Part shown: positions 16,542 through 25,474 of the stretch, in pieces
Layout: every line of letters begins with the position of its first letter
Position numbering within the stretch: position 1 is the stretch's first letter
DNA from: JADJSS01 sp046329815
GTDB taxonomy: Bacteria > Bacteroidota > Bacteroidia > Chitinophagales > JADIYW01
Direction: 5' to 3'
DNA: 64,000 nt
NCBI GenBank assembly: GCA_046329815.1
Contig: JAXLTY010000001.1
Coordinates: 1,798,001-1,862,000 of the forward strand
Program-made: the position numbers and the translations under genes
Notes under the pieces: generated by a model
What the model saw: only the letters and a program-made list of their open reading frames with translations
What the model was told of the DNA's origin: nothing
Database searches by the model: none

Positions 16542-16976
16542 CTAAAATGGTAAGTCATCGTCAAAAGTTGGCTCAGTAATAGTTTCAGATGAAGTGGTTT
16601 CATTGGATTTATTATCGCCATTTGTATGTTGCGTTGCTGCACTTGCTTCTTTTTTATCTAATAACTGGAAATTTTCTACAACGATCTCAGTAGTGTATCT
16701 TTTATGATTTTCTTTGTCTTCCCAAGAGCGTGTTCTCAATTTTCCTTCCACAAAGATAGTATTTCCTTTCTTTAAAATGCGCTCTGCTCGTTCAGCAACA
16801 CCACGCCACATCACAATATTGTGCCATTCGGTTTGTTCCGTGTATGAACCATCTTGATTTTTGTAGGATTCGTTAGTAGCAAGTGGGAAATTACAAACTG
16901 TGGTTGTAGCATTTATCTTTCTTACTTCAGGATCTTTTCCTAATCGTCCGATTAAAATTACTTTATTAACACTCAT
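16542..16976 (-). CDS. ssb: Single-stranded DNA-binding protein
   Basis: A 144-residue SSB. The OB fold spans about 1-108 (MSVNKVILIGRLGKDPEVR, then TEWHNIVMWRGVAERAERILKKG, then WEDKENHKRYTTEIV). A disordered linker leads to the acidic tip DDDLPF that recruits repair and replication proteins. The position between mutY and gldE is the conserved order in this phylum. Confidence 0.97.
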   Translation of the reverse strand: MSVNKVILIGRLGKDPEVRKINATTTVCNFPLATNESYKNQDGSYTEQTEWHNIVMWRGVAERAERILKKGNTIFVEGKLRTRSWEDKENHKRYTTEIVVENFQLLDKKEASAATQHTNGDNKSNETTSSETITEPTFDDDLPF

Positions 16977-17036
16977 AGCATTCCAATTAAGTTACGAAAA
17001 TAAAAAATTTGACATAAGTCAATTATAATTGCTAAT

Positions 17037-18098
17037 CTAAGATATAAAAATTAATCTATTTTCCAAATAAGTACGGACGATTTTTGGGAAAGCATAGTTT
17101 AAAATATCCTGTTTTTTAATTTTTAAGTAAGATTTGTCCGGATTTGGCAGTTTTGTAAAATAAAATTCGTGAAAATAACCATGTATATATTGATGCGAAA
17201 GCGTTTGCTTGAAGTGAAAGGTTTGATTGTTAGCAGGTAATAAATTGTTATTTTTACCTTTTAATATTTTATATAAAAGAGCAGAAGCGTCTTCTGTTGC
17301 CTGTTCCGTTTCAATCATCGGAAATTCAAACAATCCTTTCCAAATGTCATCTTCATTGCGTTGCCGCAGATAGATATTATCATTATCATACAAGACATAA
17401 TAATGAAAATGGCGTTCGGTTTTAATTAATTTTTTGGATTTGACAGGCAGTAAATCGATCTTATTTTTAACTAAAGCAACACATTCTGAACTAAACGGAC
17501 ATTGATTGCAAAGCGGTTGTTTCGGCTTGCAAACCAACGCACCGAAATCCATAATTGCCTGATTATAAGTTGATGCGTTGATTTTATCTAATAAATCGTC
17601 AGCCAGTTTCTGAAAAGTAAATTTTCCTATAGTTGTATCAGTTGGTGTTTCAATACCGAAAACGCGCGACAGTACACGATATACATTACCATCAACTACT
17701 GCATGTGGTAAATTATAAGCAAACGAAGCAATTGCTGCTGCCGTATAAACTCCAATTCCTTTAAGTTTTAATATTTCTTCGTGTGTTTCCGGAAATTTTC
17801 CTTTATGTAGCTCAACTACTTGTTTTGCCGCAACATGCAGATTCCGCGCGCGCGAATAATAACCTAAACCTTCCCAAAGTTTCAGCACATCATCCAACGG
17901 AGCTGCTGCCAGTTTTTTTATGGTTGGATATTGTTTTACAAATGCTAAGTAGTACGGCGTGCCTTGTTCCACGCGCGTTTGCTGCATAATAATTTCAGAA
18001 AGCCATATTTTATACGCATCATTGGTTTTTTTCCATGGCAAATTCCTTGTGTCCGGATCAAACCATTCTAATAATTTTTTGGAAAAACTGGATTGCAT
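17037..18098 (-). CDS. mutY: A/G-specific adenine glycosylase MutY
   Basis: A 353-residue MutY. It has the catalytic glutamate in LSEIIMQQTRVEQGTPYY (about residue 35), the helix-hairpin-helix LKGIGVYTAAAIASFAY, the catalytic aspartate in HAVVDGNVYRVLSR (about 135), and the 4Fe-4S cluster loop C-x6-C-x2-C-x5-C (CKPKQPLCNQCPFSSEC). A NUDIX-like C-terminal domain recognises 8-oxoguanine. It removes adenine mispaired with 8-oxoG. A perfect promoter box lies five bases upstream. Confidence 0.97.
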   Translation of the reverse strand: MQSSFSKKLLEWFDPDTRNLPWKKTNDAYKIWLSEIIMQQTRVEQGTPYYLAFVKQYPTIKKLAAAPLDDVLKLWEGLGYYSRARNLHVAAKQVVELHKGKFPETHEEILKLKGIGVYTAAAIASFAYNLPHAVVDGNVYRVLSRVFGIETPTDTTIGKFTFQKLADDLLDKINASTYNQAIMDFGALVCKPKQPLCNQCPFSSECVALVKNKIDLLPVKSKKLIKTERHFHYYVLYDNDNIYLRQRNEDDIWKGLFEFPMIETEQATEDASALLYKILKGKNNNLLPANNQTFHFKQTLSHQYIHGYFHEFYFTKLPNPDKSYLKIKKQDILNYAFPKIVRTYLENRLIFIS

Positions 18099-18103
18099 GA
18101 GTT

Positions 18104-18111
18104 CAAAAATA
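18104..18111 (-). promoter_or_regulatory. Promoter -7 box of the mutY-ssb-gldE-gldD cluster
   Basis: TATTTTTG on the minus strand is a perfect TAnnTTTG and ends five bases before the mutY ATG. Confidence 0.6.
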
Positions 18112-18221
18112 GAACATTCACAGAACTTTTAATTTCTTTACATTAAAAAAACTCTAATTTCGTGTGTATTAGTAAATTAGATAAGAAAAAATTTGCATTT
18201 TTGCAATTCAATTAATCCAAC

Positions 18222-18524
18222 ATGAGAAAAGCAGACATTATCACCACGATTTCAGAAAAAACAGGCGTTCCTAAAGTAGATGTATTAGTAGCAATGGAAG
18301 CATTTTTCAAAGAAGTAAAAGATACTTTAGCAGAAGGCGAAAATTTATATGTACGCGGTTTCGGTAGCTTTATCGTAAAAACGCGCAAAGCTAAAATCGG
18401 CCGTAATATCAAGAAAAATATTGCAATCGAAATTCCTGAGCATCAAATACCTGCATTCAAACCGTCAAAAGTTTTCGTAGAGCAGATTAAAGAAGCAAGC
18501 GTTAAAAAAGCAGCTAATAAATAA
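18222..18524 (+). CDS. HU/IHF family DNA-binding protein
   Basis: A 100-residue nucleoid protein: helical dimerisation part (MRKADIITTISEKTGVPK), beta-arm base GENLYVRGFGSFIVKTRKAKIGRN, and IPEHQIPAFKPSKVF at the end of the arm with the intercalating-type proline. It bends DNA non-specifically or weakly specifically. It starts the HU-TPR-COX24-RNase G group, all in the same direction with short gaps. Confidence 0.95.
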   Translation: MRKADIITTISEKTGVPKVDVLVAMEAFFKEVKDTLAEGENLYVRGFGSFIVKTRKAKIGRNIKKNIAIEIPEHQIPAFKPSKVFVEQIKEASVKKAANK

Positions 18525-18536
18525 GATTTTAAGATT

Positions 18537-19373
18537 GTGCAGAAAGGTCAGCTCATTTTAGGTTTTGGTACGTTGATATTGGCTTTGGCACTTTACTTTG
18601 GCGGCAAAACAGTCCAGAAAAAAGATATTCAACAGAACATTCCAAAAACTGAAGCCGTTTCTTTCGATCAATATACAGAACAGCAGATTGCAAAACTGAA
18701 CGGTTCTACTAAAGATTCAGCAGAAAAATTCCTGTCACAGATCAAAGCGGCCGACAAAAACGATACGGCAACAAAGCAAATCTATTTGGCAGCATCCAGA
18801 TTCTGGAAAAATGCCGGAAATGAAGCACTTGGAACGTATTACTTTTTCCAGTTTGCACAAATAGATAACACAAAAGATGTATTGGAAAATGCCGGCGATG
18901 CTTTAGTAAGTGCATATAAAAGTGGTTCAGACTCAATTATTTCAAATAATTTACTTACCTTTGCGCTCCGTTCTTACGAGCAAGCCGTTGGAAAAGACGG
19001 AAGCGATATAGAATTGCAGATAAAGTTGGCTGATGTGTATGTACAAGGTTCTCAGGAACCTATGAAAGGAATCGGAATCTTACGACATTTAGCAGACAGC
19101 TTGCCGGATAATATACCGGTTGCATTGGCTTTAGGCAGATTGTCTATCCAGTCAGGTCAGTTCGATAAAGCGAAAGAGCGGTTTAAAAAAGTGCTGCAGT
19201 TGGAGCCACAAAATACGGAAGCATTGTATTTTATGGCAATAACAGAAGCGCAGCTCGGACATGACGAAGAAGCCATTCGCTTATTTGAAATGTGTAAAGA
19301 GTTAGTGAATAAAGAAGATTTTAACAAAGAAATAGACGAAATCGTCAACAGTTTAAAAAATAAAAAAGTTTAA
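18537..19373 (+). CDS. TPR repeat membrane-anchored protein
   Basis: A 278-residue protein starting at GTG, 12 bases after the HU stop. It has an N-terminal membrane anchor (LILGFGTLILALALYFGG) and TPR repeats in the C-terminal half (VALALGRLSIQSGQFDKAKERFKKVLQLEP, then ALYFMAITEAQLGHDEEAIRLFE). Members of this family sit in the same place, between HU and RNase E/G, in many Bacteroidota. The role is unknown; the TPRs suggest protein-protein contacts. Confidence 0.85.
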   Translation: MQKGQLILGFGTLILALALYFGGKTVQKKDIQQNIPKTEAVSFDQYTEQQIAKLNGSTKDSAEKFLSQIKAADKNDTATKQIYLAASRFWKNAGNEALGTYYFFQFAQIDNTKDVLENAGDALVSAYKSGSDSIISNNLLTFALRSYEQAVGKDGSDIELQIKLADVYVQGSQEPMKGIGILRHLADSLPDNIPVALALGRLSIQSGQFDKAKERFKKVLQLEPQNTEALYFMAITEAQLGHDEEAIRLFEMCKELVNKEDFNKEIDEIVNSLKNKKV

Positions 19374-19375
19374 TT

Positions 19376-19465
19376 ATGCCTTGCGGAAAAAAAAGAAAGC
19401 GTCATAAAATTGCGACGCACAAAAGAAAGAAAAGACTAAGAAAGAACCGTCACAAGAAGAAATAG
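19376..19465 (+). CDS. AURKAIP1/COX24 domain mini-protein
   Basis: A 29-residue, extremely basic protein (MPCGKKRKRHKIATHKRKKR, then LRKNRHKKK) starting two bases after the TPR gene stop. It matches the COX24/AURKAIP1 motif, which in mitochondria (mS38) is a small-subunit ribosomal protein. Bacteroidota carry a short version at this location, between HU-TPR and RNase E/G. A ribosomal role here is inferred from the domain and its basic character. It is too short for most gene-calling thresholds. Confidence 0.88.
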   Translation: MPCGKKRKRHKIATHKRKKRLRKNRHKKK

Positions 19466-19534
19466 TCAATGGTCAATGGTCAGTAGTCAATAGTATCTTA
19501 CTAAATAGAAACCAATGACTAATGTCTAATGACT
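19466..19534. repeat. Paired period-7 repeats before the RNase E/G gene
   Basis: Four 7-base units (TCAATGG, TCAATGG, TCAGTAG, TCAATAG) begin right after the COX24 stop at 19466. About 20 bases later come AATGACT, AATGTCT and AATGACT (19514-19534). The two arms are roughly inverted with respect to each other, so the transcript could fold into an imperfect hairpin. Confidence 0.8.
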
Positions 19535-19550
19535 AATAAACCAAGTTAAC

Positions 19551-21092
19551 ATGATAAAAGAATTAGTAGTACATGCTAATTCCAAAGGTGTTGAAATTGC
19601 GCTTCTTGAGAACAAAAAATTAGTCGAATACCATCTCGATGCTTACGATAAAGAAGGTTTTGGTGCAGGTGATATTTACTTAGGACGAGTAAAGAAATTA
19701 AATCCTGGCTTAAATGCAGCTTTTATTGATATTGGGCACGATAAAGATGCTTTTATACATTATTCTGATTTAAGTCCATACATTCGCTCTGTTCGCAGGT
19801 TCAGTTCGGATGCTTTCAAAGGCGAACAATCACACTTGTTGGATACTTTTCAGCTTGAGCCGCATATTCAAAAAGACGGCAAGATAGATGATGTCCTTGA
19901 AAAAGGCGATATTTTGGTTTTCCAGATTTCCAAAGAAGCTATTTCTACCAAAGGACCACGACTCACTTGCGAGTTGTCTATTGCAGGTCGTTATGTCGTA
20001 TTGGTTCCGTTTACCAATTCCATCGGAATTTCTAAAAAAATTGATAAACCGGAAGAACGTGAACGCTTGCTGGATTTGATGCATAAGATAAGACCGAAAA
20101 ATTTTGGTTTTGTAGTTAGAACAAATGCTATCGGTTTAGGTAAAGACGAATTGAAACACGATGTCGATAATCTGTTGAATAAATGGAAAGTGATGACTGA
20201 TAATATGCGTTATCAAAATCCACCGAAAGTGTTGCTGAAAGAAATGAATAAAACATTTTCGATTGTACGCGATTTGATGAATGACAGTTTTTCAAAAATC
20301 ATTACAGATAATTCAACATTACACGGCGATTTAAAAGCATATTTAAAAGAACATTCACCGGAACATGCTTCTATCCTGGAAAAATATGATGAAGCGACAC
20401 CATTGTTTGAAAAGTTTGAAGTCAGCCGCCAGGTAAAAACAGCTTTTGGAAAAACAGTAACACTCAAAAGCGGCGCCTATCTAATTTTGGAACATACAGA
20501 AGCATTGCATGTAATAGATGTCAACAGCGGTCCGAAAGTGAAGAAAGATGTAGAGCAAGATACACATGCATTCAATATAAATGTGGAGGCCGCACAGGAA
20601 GCCGCAAGACAGTTGCGTTTGCGTGATATCGGCGGAATTATTGTGATTGATTTTATTGATATGAAATCAACGGAATACAAACACAAGTTGTACGATGTGA
20701 TGCAGGAAGCCATGAAAACAGACAAAGCGCGACATGTAATCTTGCATGTCAGTAAATTTGGATTGATGGAAATTACACGCCAGCGCATGAAAGAGCAGAT
20801 CGTTGTTGATACACGCGAACCATTGTTAAATGCAAACAGCAAATACAAAGTTGATCAGCCATTGCAAATTATTGATAACATCAAATCGGAGCTGCATCAT
20901 CTGAAAACACATAAAGAAAATAATTTCCTGTTGTATGTGCATCCGTTTATTTATTCATTCTTAAAACAAGATACTTTTTCGTTCAGAATGAAATGGTATT
21001 CCAGAATAAAAAAATGGGTTCGACTGATTCAGGATTCATCACTTAGTTTAGGTGAATATAAGATTGTTACAAAGAACGGCGAAGCTGCGTGA
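19551..21092 (+). CDS. rng: Ribonuclease E/G family endoribonuclease
   Basis: A 513-residue RNase G-like protein: split S1/RNA-binding N-terminus (GAGDIYLGRVKKLNPGLNAAFIDIG, about 35-60), RNase H-like and 5'-sensor parts, and the catalytic DNase-I-like domain with metal aspartates in HVIDVNSGP (about 325) and GGIIVIDFIDM (about 365). It lacks the long RNase E scaffold tail, so it fits RNase G. It processes rRNA precursors and mRNA. It is cotranscribed, most likely, with HU, the TPR protein and the COX24 protein. Confidence 0.93.
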   Translation: MIKELVVHANSKGVEIALLENKKLVEYHLDAYDKEGFGAGDIYLGRVKKLNPGLNAAFIDIGHDKDAFIHYSDLSPYIRSVRRFSSDAFKGEQSHLLDTFQLEPHIQKDGKIDDVLEKGDILVFQISKEAISTKGPRLTCELSIAGRYVVLVPFTNSIGISKKIDKPEERERLLDLMHKIRPKNFGFVVRTNAIGLGKDELKHDVDNLLNKWKVMTDNMRYQNPPKVLLKEMNKTFSIVRDLMNDSFSKIITDNSTLHGDLKAYLKEHSPEHASILEKYDEATPLFEKFEVSRQVKTAFGKTVTLKSGAYLILEHTEALHVIDVNSGPKVKKDVEQDTHAFNINVEAAQEAARQLRLRDIGGIIVIDFIDMKSTEYKHKLYDVMQEAMKTDKARHVILHVSKFGLMEITRQRMKEQIVVDTREPLLNANSKYKVDQPLQIIDNIKSELHHLKTHKENNFLLYVHPFIYSFLKQDTFSFRMKWYSRIKKWVRLIQDSSLSLGEYKIVTKNGEAA

Positions 21093-21159
21093 TCTGAGCT
21101 ACATCTACTTATTGGAAATCGGCCTTGTAATATATTTCTTTAAACCGGATTTTGGTTAA

Positions 21160-21167
21160 TATATTTG
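21160..21167 (+). promoter_or_regulatory. Promoter -7 box of the aminotransferase gene
   Basis: TATATTTG is a perfect TAnnTTTG and ends three bases before the ATG at 21171. Confidence 0.55.
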
Positions 21168-21170
21168 TAC

Positions 21171-22358
21171 ATGCTTTCGCAACGACAACTTTTTTTACAA
21201 CATGTAGCACAGACATCGGACGCGCCTTTGGCTTTGGAAATTGAAAAAGCAGAAGGTGTTTATCTGTATGATGTTTCCGGTAAAAAGTACATCGATCTGA
21301 TTTCAGGAATTGGTGTGAGTGCACTTGGTCATTGTCATCCGAAAATTGTGGAGGCAGTGCAAGTACAAGCTGCAAAGTACGCACATACATTAGTCTATGG
21401 TGAATTTATACAAGCACCGCAAGTACAATTGGCAAAATATGTAGATGATCTTTTGCCGCAAAATTTAAATTCAGTTTATTTTACGAATTCAGGAACGGAA
21501 GCGACAGAAGGCGCGATGAAGTTAGCAAAGCGTTTCACTGGCAGAACTGAAATTATTTCGTGTTATAATTCCTATCACGGAAGCACACAAGGCGCGTTGA
21601 GTTTAAATGGCGATGAATATTTTAAATCCAATTATCGTCCATTATTGCCTGACACTCGACAAATTCGGTACAATAATTTTGACGATATAAATCTGATAAC
21701 AAAAAAAACTGCTGCCATATTTTTGGAACCGGTACAAGCAGAAGCCGGTGTCATTGTTCCGTCAAAAGGTTATTTACAAGCTGTAAGAAATCGCTGCGAT
21801 GAAACTGGCACTTTATTAGTATTTGATGAAATACAAACCGGTTGTGGCAGAACAGGAACTTTTTTTCGTTTTGAAGCAGAAAACGTAATTCCTGATATTT
21901 TGTTACTGGCAAAAGGTTTTGGCGGTGGCTTGCCGTTAGGTTGTTTTATTTCCGATAAGAAGATCATGCAGGTGTTGACGAACAATCCGGTGCTTGGACA
22001 TATCACTACATTTGGCGGAAATGCGATATGCTGTGCAGCTTCATTGGCGTGTTTGCAGGAAATCGAAGAGCAGAAATTATACGCATCTGTAGAACAAAAA
22101 GCGAATTTGTTTTTAGAATTATTACAACATCATTCCATTCAAGAAATTACGCATTGTGGTTTAATGATGGCTGTTCACTTAGATAATTTTACCAACCTGA
22201 GAAAAGTGATCGATATTTGTCTGGAAAATGGTTTGGTCACCGATTGGTTTTTATTTGCTGATAATTGTATGCGCATAGCACCACCATTAATTATTACAGA
22301 AAATGAAATAAAACAAGCTTGTACTATTATTTTAAATGCATTAGATAAAATTTATTGA
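21171..22358 (+). CDS. Class III aminotransferase (acetylornithine/ornithine aminotransferase type)
   Basis: A 395-residue PLP enzyme. Visible residues are GVYLYDVSGKKYIDLISGIGV, the phosphate loop NSGTEATEGAMKLAKR, the PLP-ring aspartate in LVFDEIQTGCGRTG, and the Schiff-base lysine in LLAKGFGGGLPLGCFI (about residue 250). The family uses omega-amino groups such as acetylornithine, ornithine or GABA with 2-oxoglutarate; the exact substrate is undecided because no arginine-pathway genes are nearby. ATG 21171 is preferred to an upstream TTG at 21165. Confidence 0.9.
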   Translation: MLSQRQLFLQHVAQTSDAPLALEIEKAEGVYLYDVSGKKYIDLISGIGVSALGHCHPKIVEAVQVQAAKYAHTLVYGEFIQAPQVQLAKYVDDLLPQNLNSVYFTNSGTEATEGAMKLAKRFTGRTEIISCYNSYHGSTQGALSLNGDEYFKSNYRPLLPDTRQIRYNNFDDINLITKKTAAIFLEPVQAEAGVIVPSKGYLQAVRNRCDETGTLLVFDEIQTGCGRTGTFFRFEAENVIPDILLLAKGFGGGLPLGCFISDKKIMQVLTNNPVLGHITTFGGNAICCAASLACLQEIEEQKLYASVEQKANLFLELLQHHSIQEITHCGLMMAVHLDNFTNLRKVIDICLENGLVTDWFLFADNCMRIAPPLIITENEIKQACTIILNALDKIY

Positions 22359-22483
22359 ACTATGCAAAAATAGTAAGGTAAACCATTTTTGAAATAATTA
22401 GCATCATCATTACGAATATACTTTACAAGATGCCATTGATGAAAAATAATTGCATATTCAATAATTCTTGAAACTCTTAATTT

Positions 22484-23482
22484 TTACTGGAAAAAGACAA
22501 TTAGACTAGTAAACACTAAGAATAAATTTACTACAATAAAATACAAGAAATACACCAAAAAACTTTTTACAAATGTTTTTCTTTTACTTTCGTTAAATAT
22601 GTTTAACAGCGAAATAAATAAATACACAAAAATTCCAACTAAAGCCCAACCAAATACATTTACATCAAATACTACAGAAACGATGGATGCTAATAATATG
22701 GCTAATAAAATAATGGTGTGGAAATGAAATCCAAAGATTAAATGTTCGGTAAAATACATTTGTTTTTTACGATAAAATAATTTCATGATTAACGCAAAAA
22801 ACGGAAATAATAAAAAGATCCAGTAGTGCAATTTATGCATAAATTTTTCGGTGTATTCTTTAATAAATTCTTTGTTTGAAGTGTTTTTATTTTTTATTAA
22901 AAATAAAACGAGTTTCTTCTTAAGCCAACTGTCTTTTTGAATAACAGGAAGTGAATCTTGTATTCTTATATATTCTTCTTCTGTCAGATTAATAGTTTTT
23001 TTATCTAGTTCTGTAGTGTTAGAATCCGTATCGCCAAAATCAACATTAATGAATCCATTGTTAAATTCTAATCGATCTATAGAATCTGTATTTGCATTTA
23101 CGCTATCTCGTATTTGATGAATTACTTCTGTAAGCGTTTTGCTTTTTTTATTTTCTTTCTTTTTGATATTATACGGAAGTACAGATTGAACCAAAAAAAA
23201 CAAAAAAGATGTAAATACAAACAACTGTATTGGACGAACATAATCTACACGTTTGCCTTTTAGATATTCCATTGTAAGAAATCCAGGTTTGCTAAATAAG
23301 TATTTAACAGTTCTAAAAAATTTGGAATCAAAATGCGTAATATCGCCAATTACATGCTGTAATTGATGCATAAATGTCTCTTTAGTTTCGATATTTTCCT
23401 GACCACAATGCGAACAAAAGCGCTCCGGAACTTCAGAACCGCAATTCAGGCAATTTTTTTCGGTACGCAAATTGTTTGACAT
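22484..23482 (-). CDS. DUF3667 zinc-ribbon membrane protein
   Basis: A 332-residue protein. The N-terminal zinc ribbon is CLNCGSEVPERFCSHCGQ (about residues 10-27), followed by the DUF3667 signature with IGDITHFDSKFFRTVKYLFSKPG and KGKRVDYVRPIQLFVF. About five hydrophobic segments follow and place it in the inner membrane, with a charged loop between about 120 and 200. The family is frequent in Bacteroidota and has no known function. A perfect TACTTTTG box lies 16 bases upstream (23499-23506). Confidence 0.85.
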   Translation of the reverse strand: MSNNLRTEKNCLNCGSEVPERFCSHCGQENIETKETFMHQLQHVIGDITHFDSKFFRTVKYLFSKPGFLTMEYLKGKRVDYVRPIQLFVFTSFLFFLVQSVLPYNIKKKENKKSKTLTEVIHQIRDSVNANTDSIDRLEFNNGFINVDFGDTDSNTTELDKKTINLTEEEYIRIQDSLPVIQKDSWLKKKLVLFLIKNKNTSNKEFIKEYTEKFMHKLHYWIFLLFPFFALIMKLFYRKKQMYFTEHLIFGFHFHTIILLAILLASIVSVVFDVNVFGWALVGIFVYLFISLLNIFNESKRKTFVKSFLVYFLYFIVVNLFLVFTSLIVFFQ

Positions 23483-23498
23483 ATCTACTTTATCTACA

Positions 23499-23506
23499 CA
23501 AAAGTA
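23499..23506 (-). promoter_or_regulatory. Promoter -7 box of the DUF3667 gene
   Basis: TACTTTTG on the minus strand is a perfect TAnnTTTG, 16 bases before the ATG at 23482. Confidence 0.5.
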
Positions 23507-23527
23507 TTAAATTTACTGCTAGTAATT

Positions 23528-23995
23528 ATGAAAAATTATATTGCATTCTCATTTGTCATCTTGCTATTAAATGTTGGTTTTTCACAATCCAATTCTAAAA
23601 CAAACGCAAAGAAAACAACTGTAAATAAAACCGCAACAAAAAAAACTCTGACTTTAAAAACGGAAAAATTACCAACGCAAATATTTTTAGATATCATTAA
23701 TACGACACAGGCATTTGTCATTAATCACCAGACAAAATTTGAGCATGTTGATGTGCCGAAATCAAAGTACAATTTATTCTTAAGCTATATAAAAGATTCT
23801 GCAGTTGTTGAAATTCCTACAGCAAAAACATTAGTGTATTATGGTTTTACGCTGCAAAACGGAAAAATAATCAATGGTGATATTTATTGGAATGACACTA
23901 AAAGTTATATCGTTTTTAAAGTAGATGATAAACGGTACGTCAATTATTTTACGAAAGACGGTGCCACACAATTAAAAACAATTTTCAAATTATAA
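23528..23995 (+). CDS. Secreted hypothetical protein
   Basis: A 155-residue protein with a signal peptide (FVILLLNVGFSQ) followed by a lysine and threonine-rich linker and a small beta-rich domain (YNLFLSYIKDSAVVEIPTAK to the end). I do not recognise the family. Its stop is two bases before the flippase start, so the two are probably cotranscribed, but a functional link is not evident. Confidence 0.6.
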   Translation: MKNYIAFSFVILLLNVGFSQSNSKTNAKKTTVNKTATKKTLTLKTEKLPTQIFLDIINTTQAFVINHQTKFEHVDVPKSKYNLFLSYIKDSAVVEIPTAKTLVYYGFTLQNGKIINGDIYWNDTKSYIVFKVDDKRYVNYFTKDGATQLKTIFKL

Positions 23996-23997
23996 GC

Positions 23998-25461
23998 TTG
24001 CGAAAATCCTTTTTGTTCAATGTCTTTTTTATGGTGTTTGTCAATTTTCTGATAAAACCATTTTGGGTTTTCGGCATTGACAGAACGGTGCAAAATCGAC
24101 TTGGTGAAGCTGATTATGGTTTGTATTTCGCCATTTTTAATTTCACGTATTTATTTCAAATCCTACTGGATTTTGGTTTCCAAAATTATAACAATCGAGA
24201 AGTCGCTGCCGATAATTCTAAGATAGATGAGTTGCTGCCAACTATCTTTTCATTTAAGATGTTGTTACTGGTTGCATATCTTTTTTTATGCATTGTAATT
24301 GCCTATCCGTTAGGTTATTTATCGAAGCCATTTATCTGGATTATTTTATGTAATCAAATTTTATTATCATTCAATATTTACTTGCGTTCCAATATTTCTG
24401 CGCATCAGCTTTTTATAAAAGATGCATTACTTTCAGTATTGGATAAATTATTGATGATTATTTTTTGCGCCGTTTTAATTTGGGGAAATTTTGCTTCATT
24501 AAAATTGACAATTTTTAATTTCGCTTTGACGCAGTTAGCTGCTTATTTTATTACATTTTTAGTGTGTTTGTTTTTCTCTTTACAATTAACTAATAAACTA
24601 AGTTTTAATTTTAATGCGCAACAATTCAAGACTATAGCAAAAGCAACGCTTCCATATGCAGTGGTTTATTTTTTAATGACAACCTATTACCGAATTGACG
24701 GCGTGATGTTGGAAAAACTGCAAGGTGCAAATGGCGCATACGAAACAGGTATTTATGCGCAAGGTTATAGAATTATGGAGTCGCTGAATAATATTGGTTA
24801 TTTACTGGCAAATATTTTATTGCCGTTGTTTGCTTACAGAATCGCGAATAAGCTGGATGTAAAGCCGATTTTAAAGTCAGGTTTTAATATTATTTTTTGT
24901 ATTGCGGTTTCCATTGTTGTCGGTTTATTTTATTATCGTTTTGAAATTATGGATACATTGTATAAATCTTCCGATACGGTTTATACTTCTGATGTTTTCG
25001 GTTATCTGTTGCTGAATTTTTTTCCGGTTGCGTTGTTATATGTTATTGGTACATTGTTGACAGCCAACCAGAATTTTAAAATTATGATTTACACATTGAT
25101 TGCTGCTGTGTTATTGAATATTGGACTCAATTTTTATTTAATAAAAAATTTTGGTGCTAAAGGCGCTGGGCAAGCGACTTTAATTACACAGTTATTTATG
25201 CTCATTTGTTATAGCGTTTACTGCTTCAGGATTTTTGAAATAAAAATTGGCCTTAAGTATATCGCGCGGTTGTTGGCTTTTGTCGCTTTGTGTTTTGTCG
25301 ATATTTATTTGATTCAGTCGATCAATGCAAGTACAGTTTTTAAAACGTTCTTATTGCAAATTGTGCTTTATTTTATGTTTGTACCATTCAATGTTTACAT
25401 CACAGGATTGATTACTTTAGATACATTGAAACTAAAAGTTGGTGTTGCTGAAACAGAATAA
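23998..25461 (+). CDS. Polysaccharide/lipid flippase, MOP superfamily
   Basis: A 487-residue protein with about 12-14 membrane segments and the start pattern of Wzx/oligosaccharide flippases (NFLIKPFWVFGIDRTVQNRLGEADYG, then YNNREVA). The MOP superfamily moves lipid-linked oligosaccharides across the inner membrane. The start is TTG at 23998, because no ATG precedes the conserved first helix. The next visible ATG (residue 12) would cut it. No glycan cluster surrounds it, so the substrate is unknown. Confidence 0.85.
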   Translation: MRKSFLFNVFFMVFVNFLIKPFWVFGIDRTVQNRLGEADYGLYFAIFNFTYLFQILLDFGFQNYNNREVAADNSKIDELLPTIFSFKMLLLVAYLFLCIVIAYPLGYLSKPFIWIILCNQILLSFNIYLRSNISAHQLFIKDALLSVLDKLLMIIFCAVLIWGNFASLKLTIFNFALTQLAAYFITFLVCLFFSLQLTNKLSFNFNAQQFKTIAKATLPYAVVYFLMTTYYRIDGVMLEKLQGANGAYETGIYAQGYRIMESLNNIGYLLANILLPLFAYRIANKLDVKPILKSGFNIIFCIAVSIVVGLFYYRFEIMDTLYKSSDTVYTSDVFGYLLLNFFPVALLYVIGTLLTANQNFKIMIYTLIAAVLLNIGLNFYLIKNFGAKGAGQATLITQLFMLICYSVYCFRIFEIKIGLKYIARLLAFVALCFVDIYLIQSINASTVFKTFLLQIVLYFMFVPFNVYITGLITLDTLKLKVGVAETE

Positions 25462-25474
25462 AAAATAAAAAATA

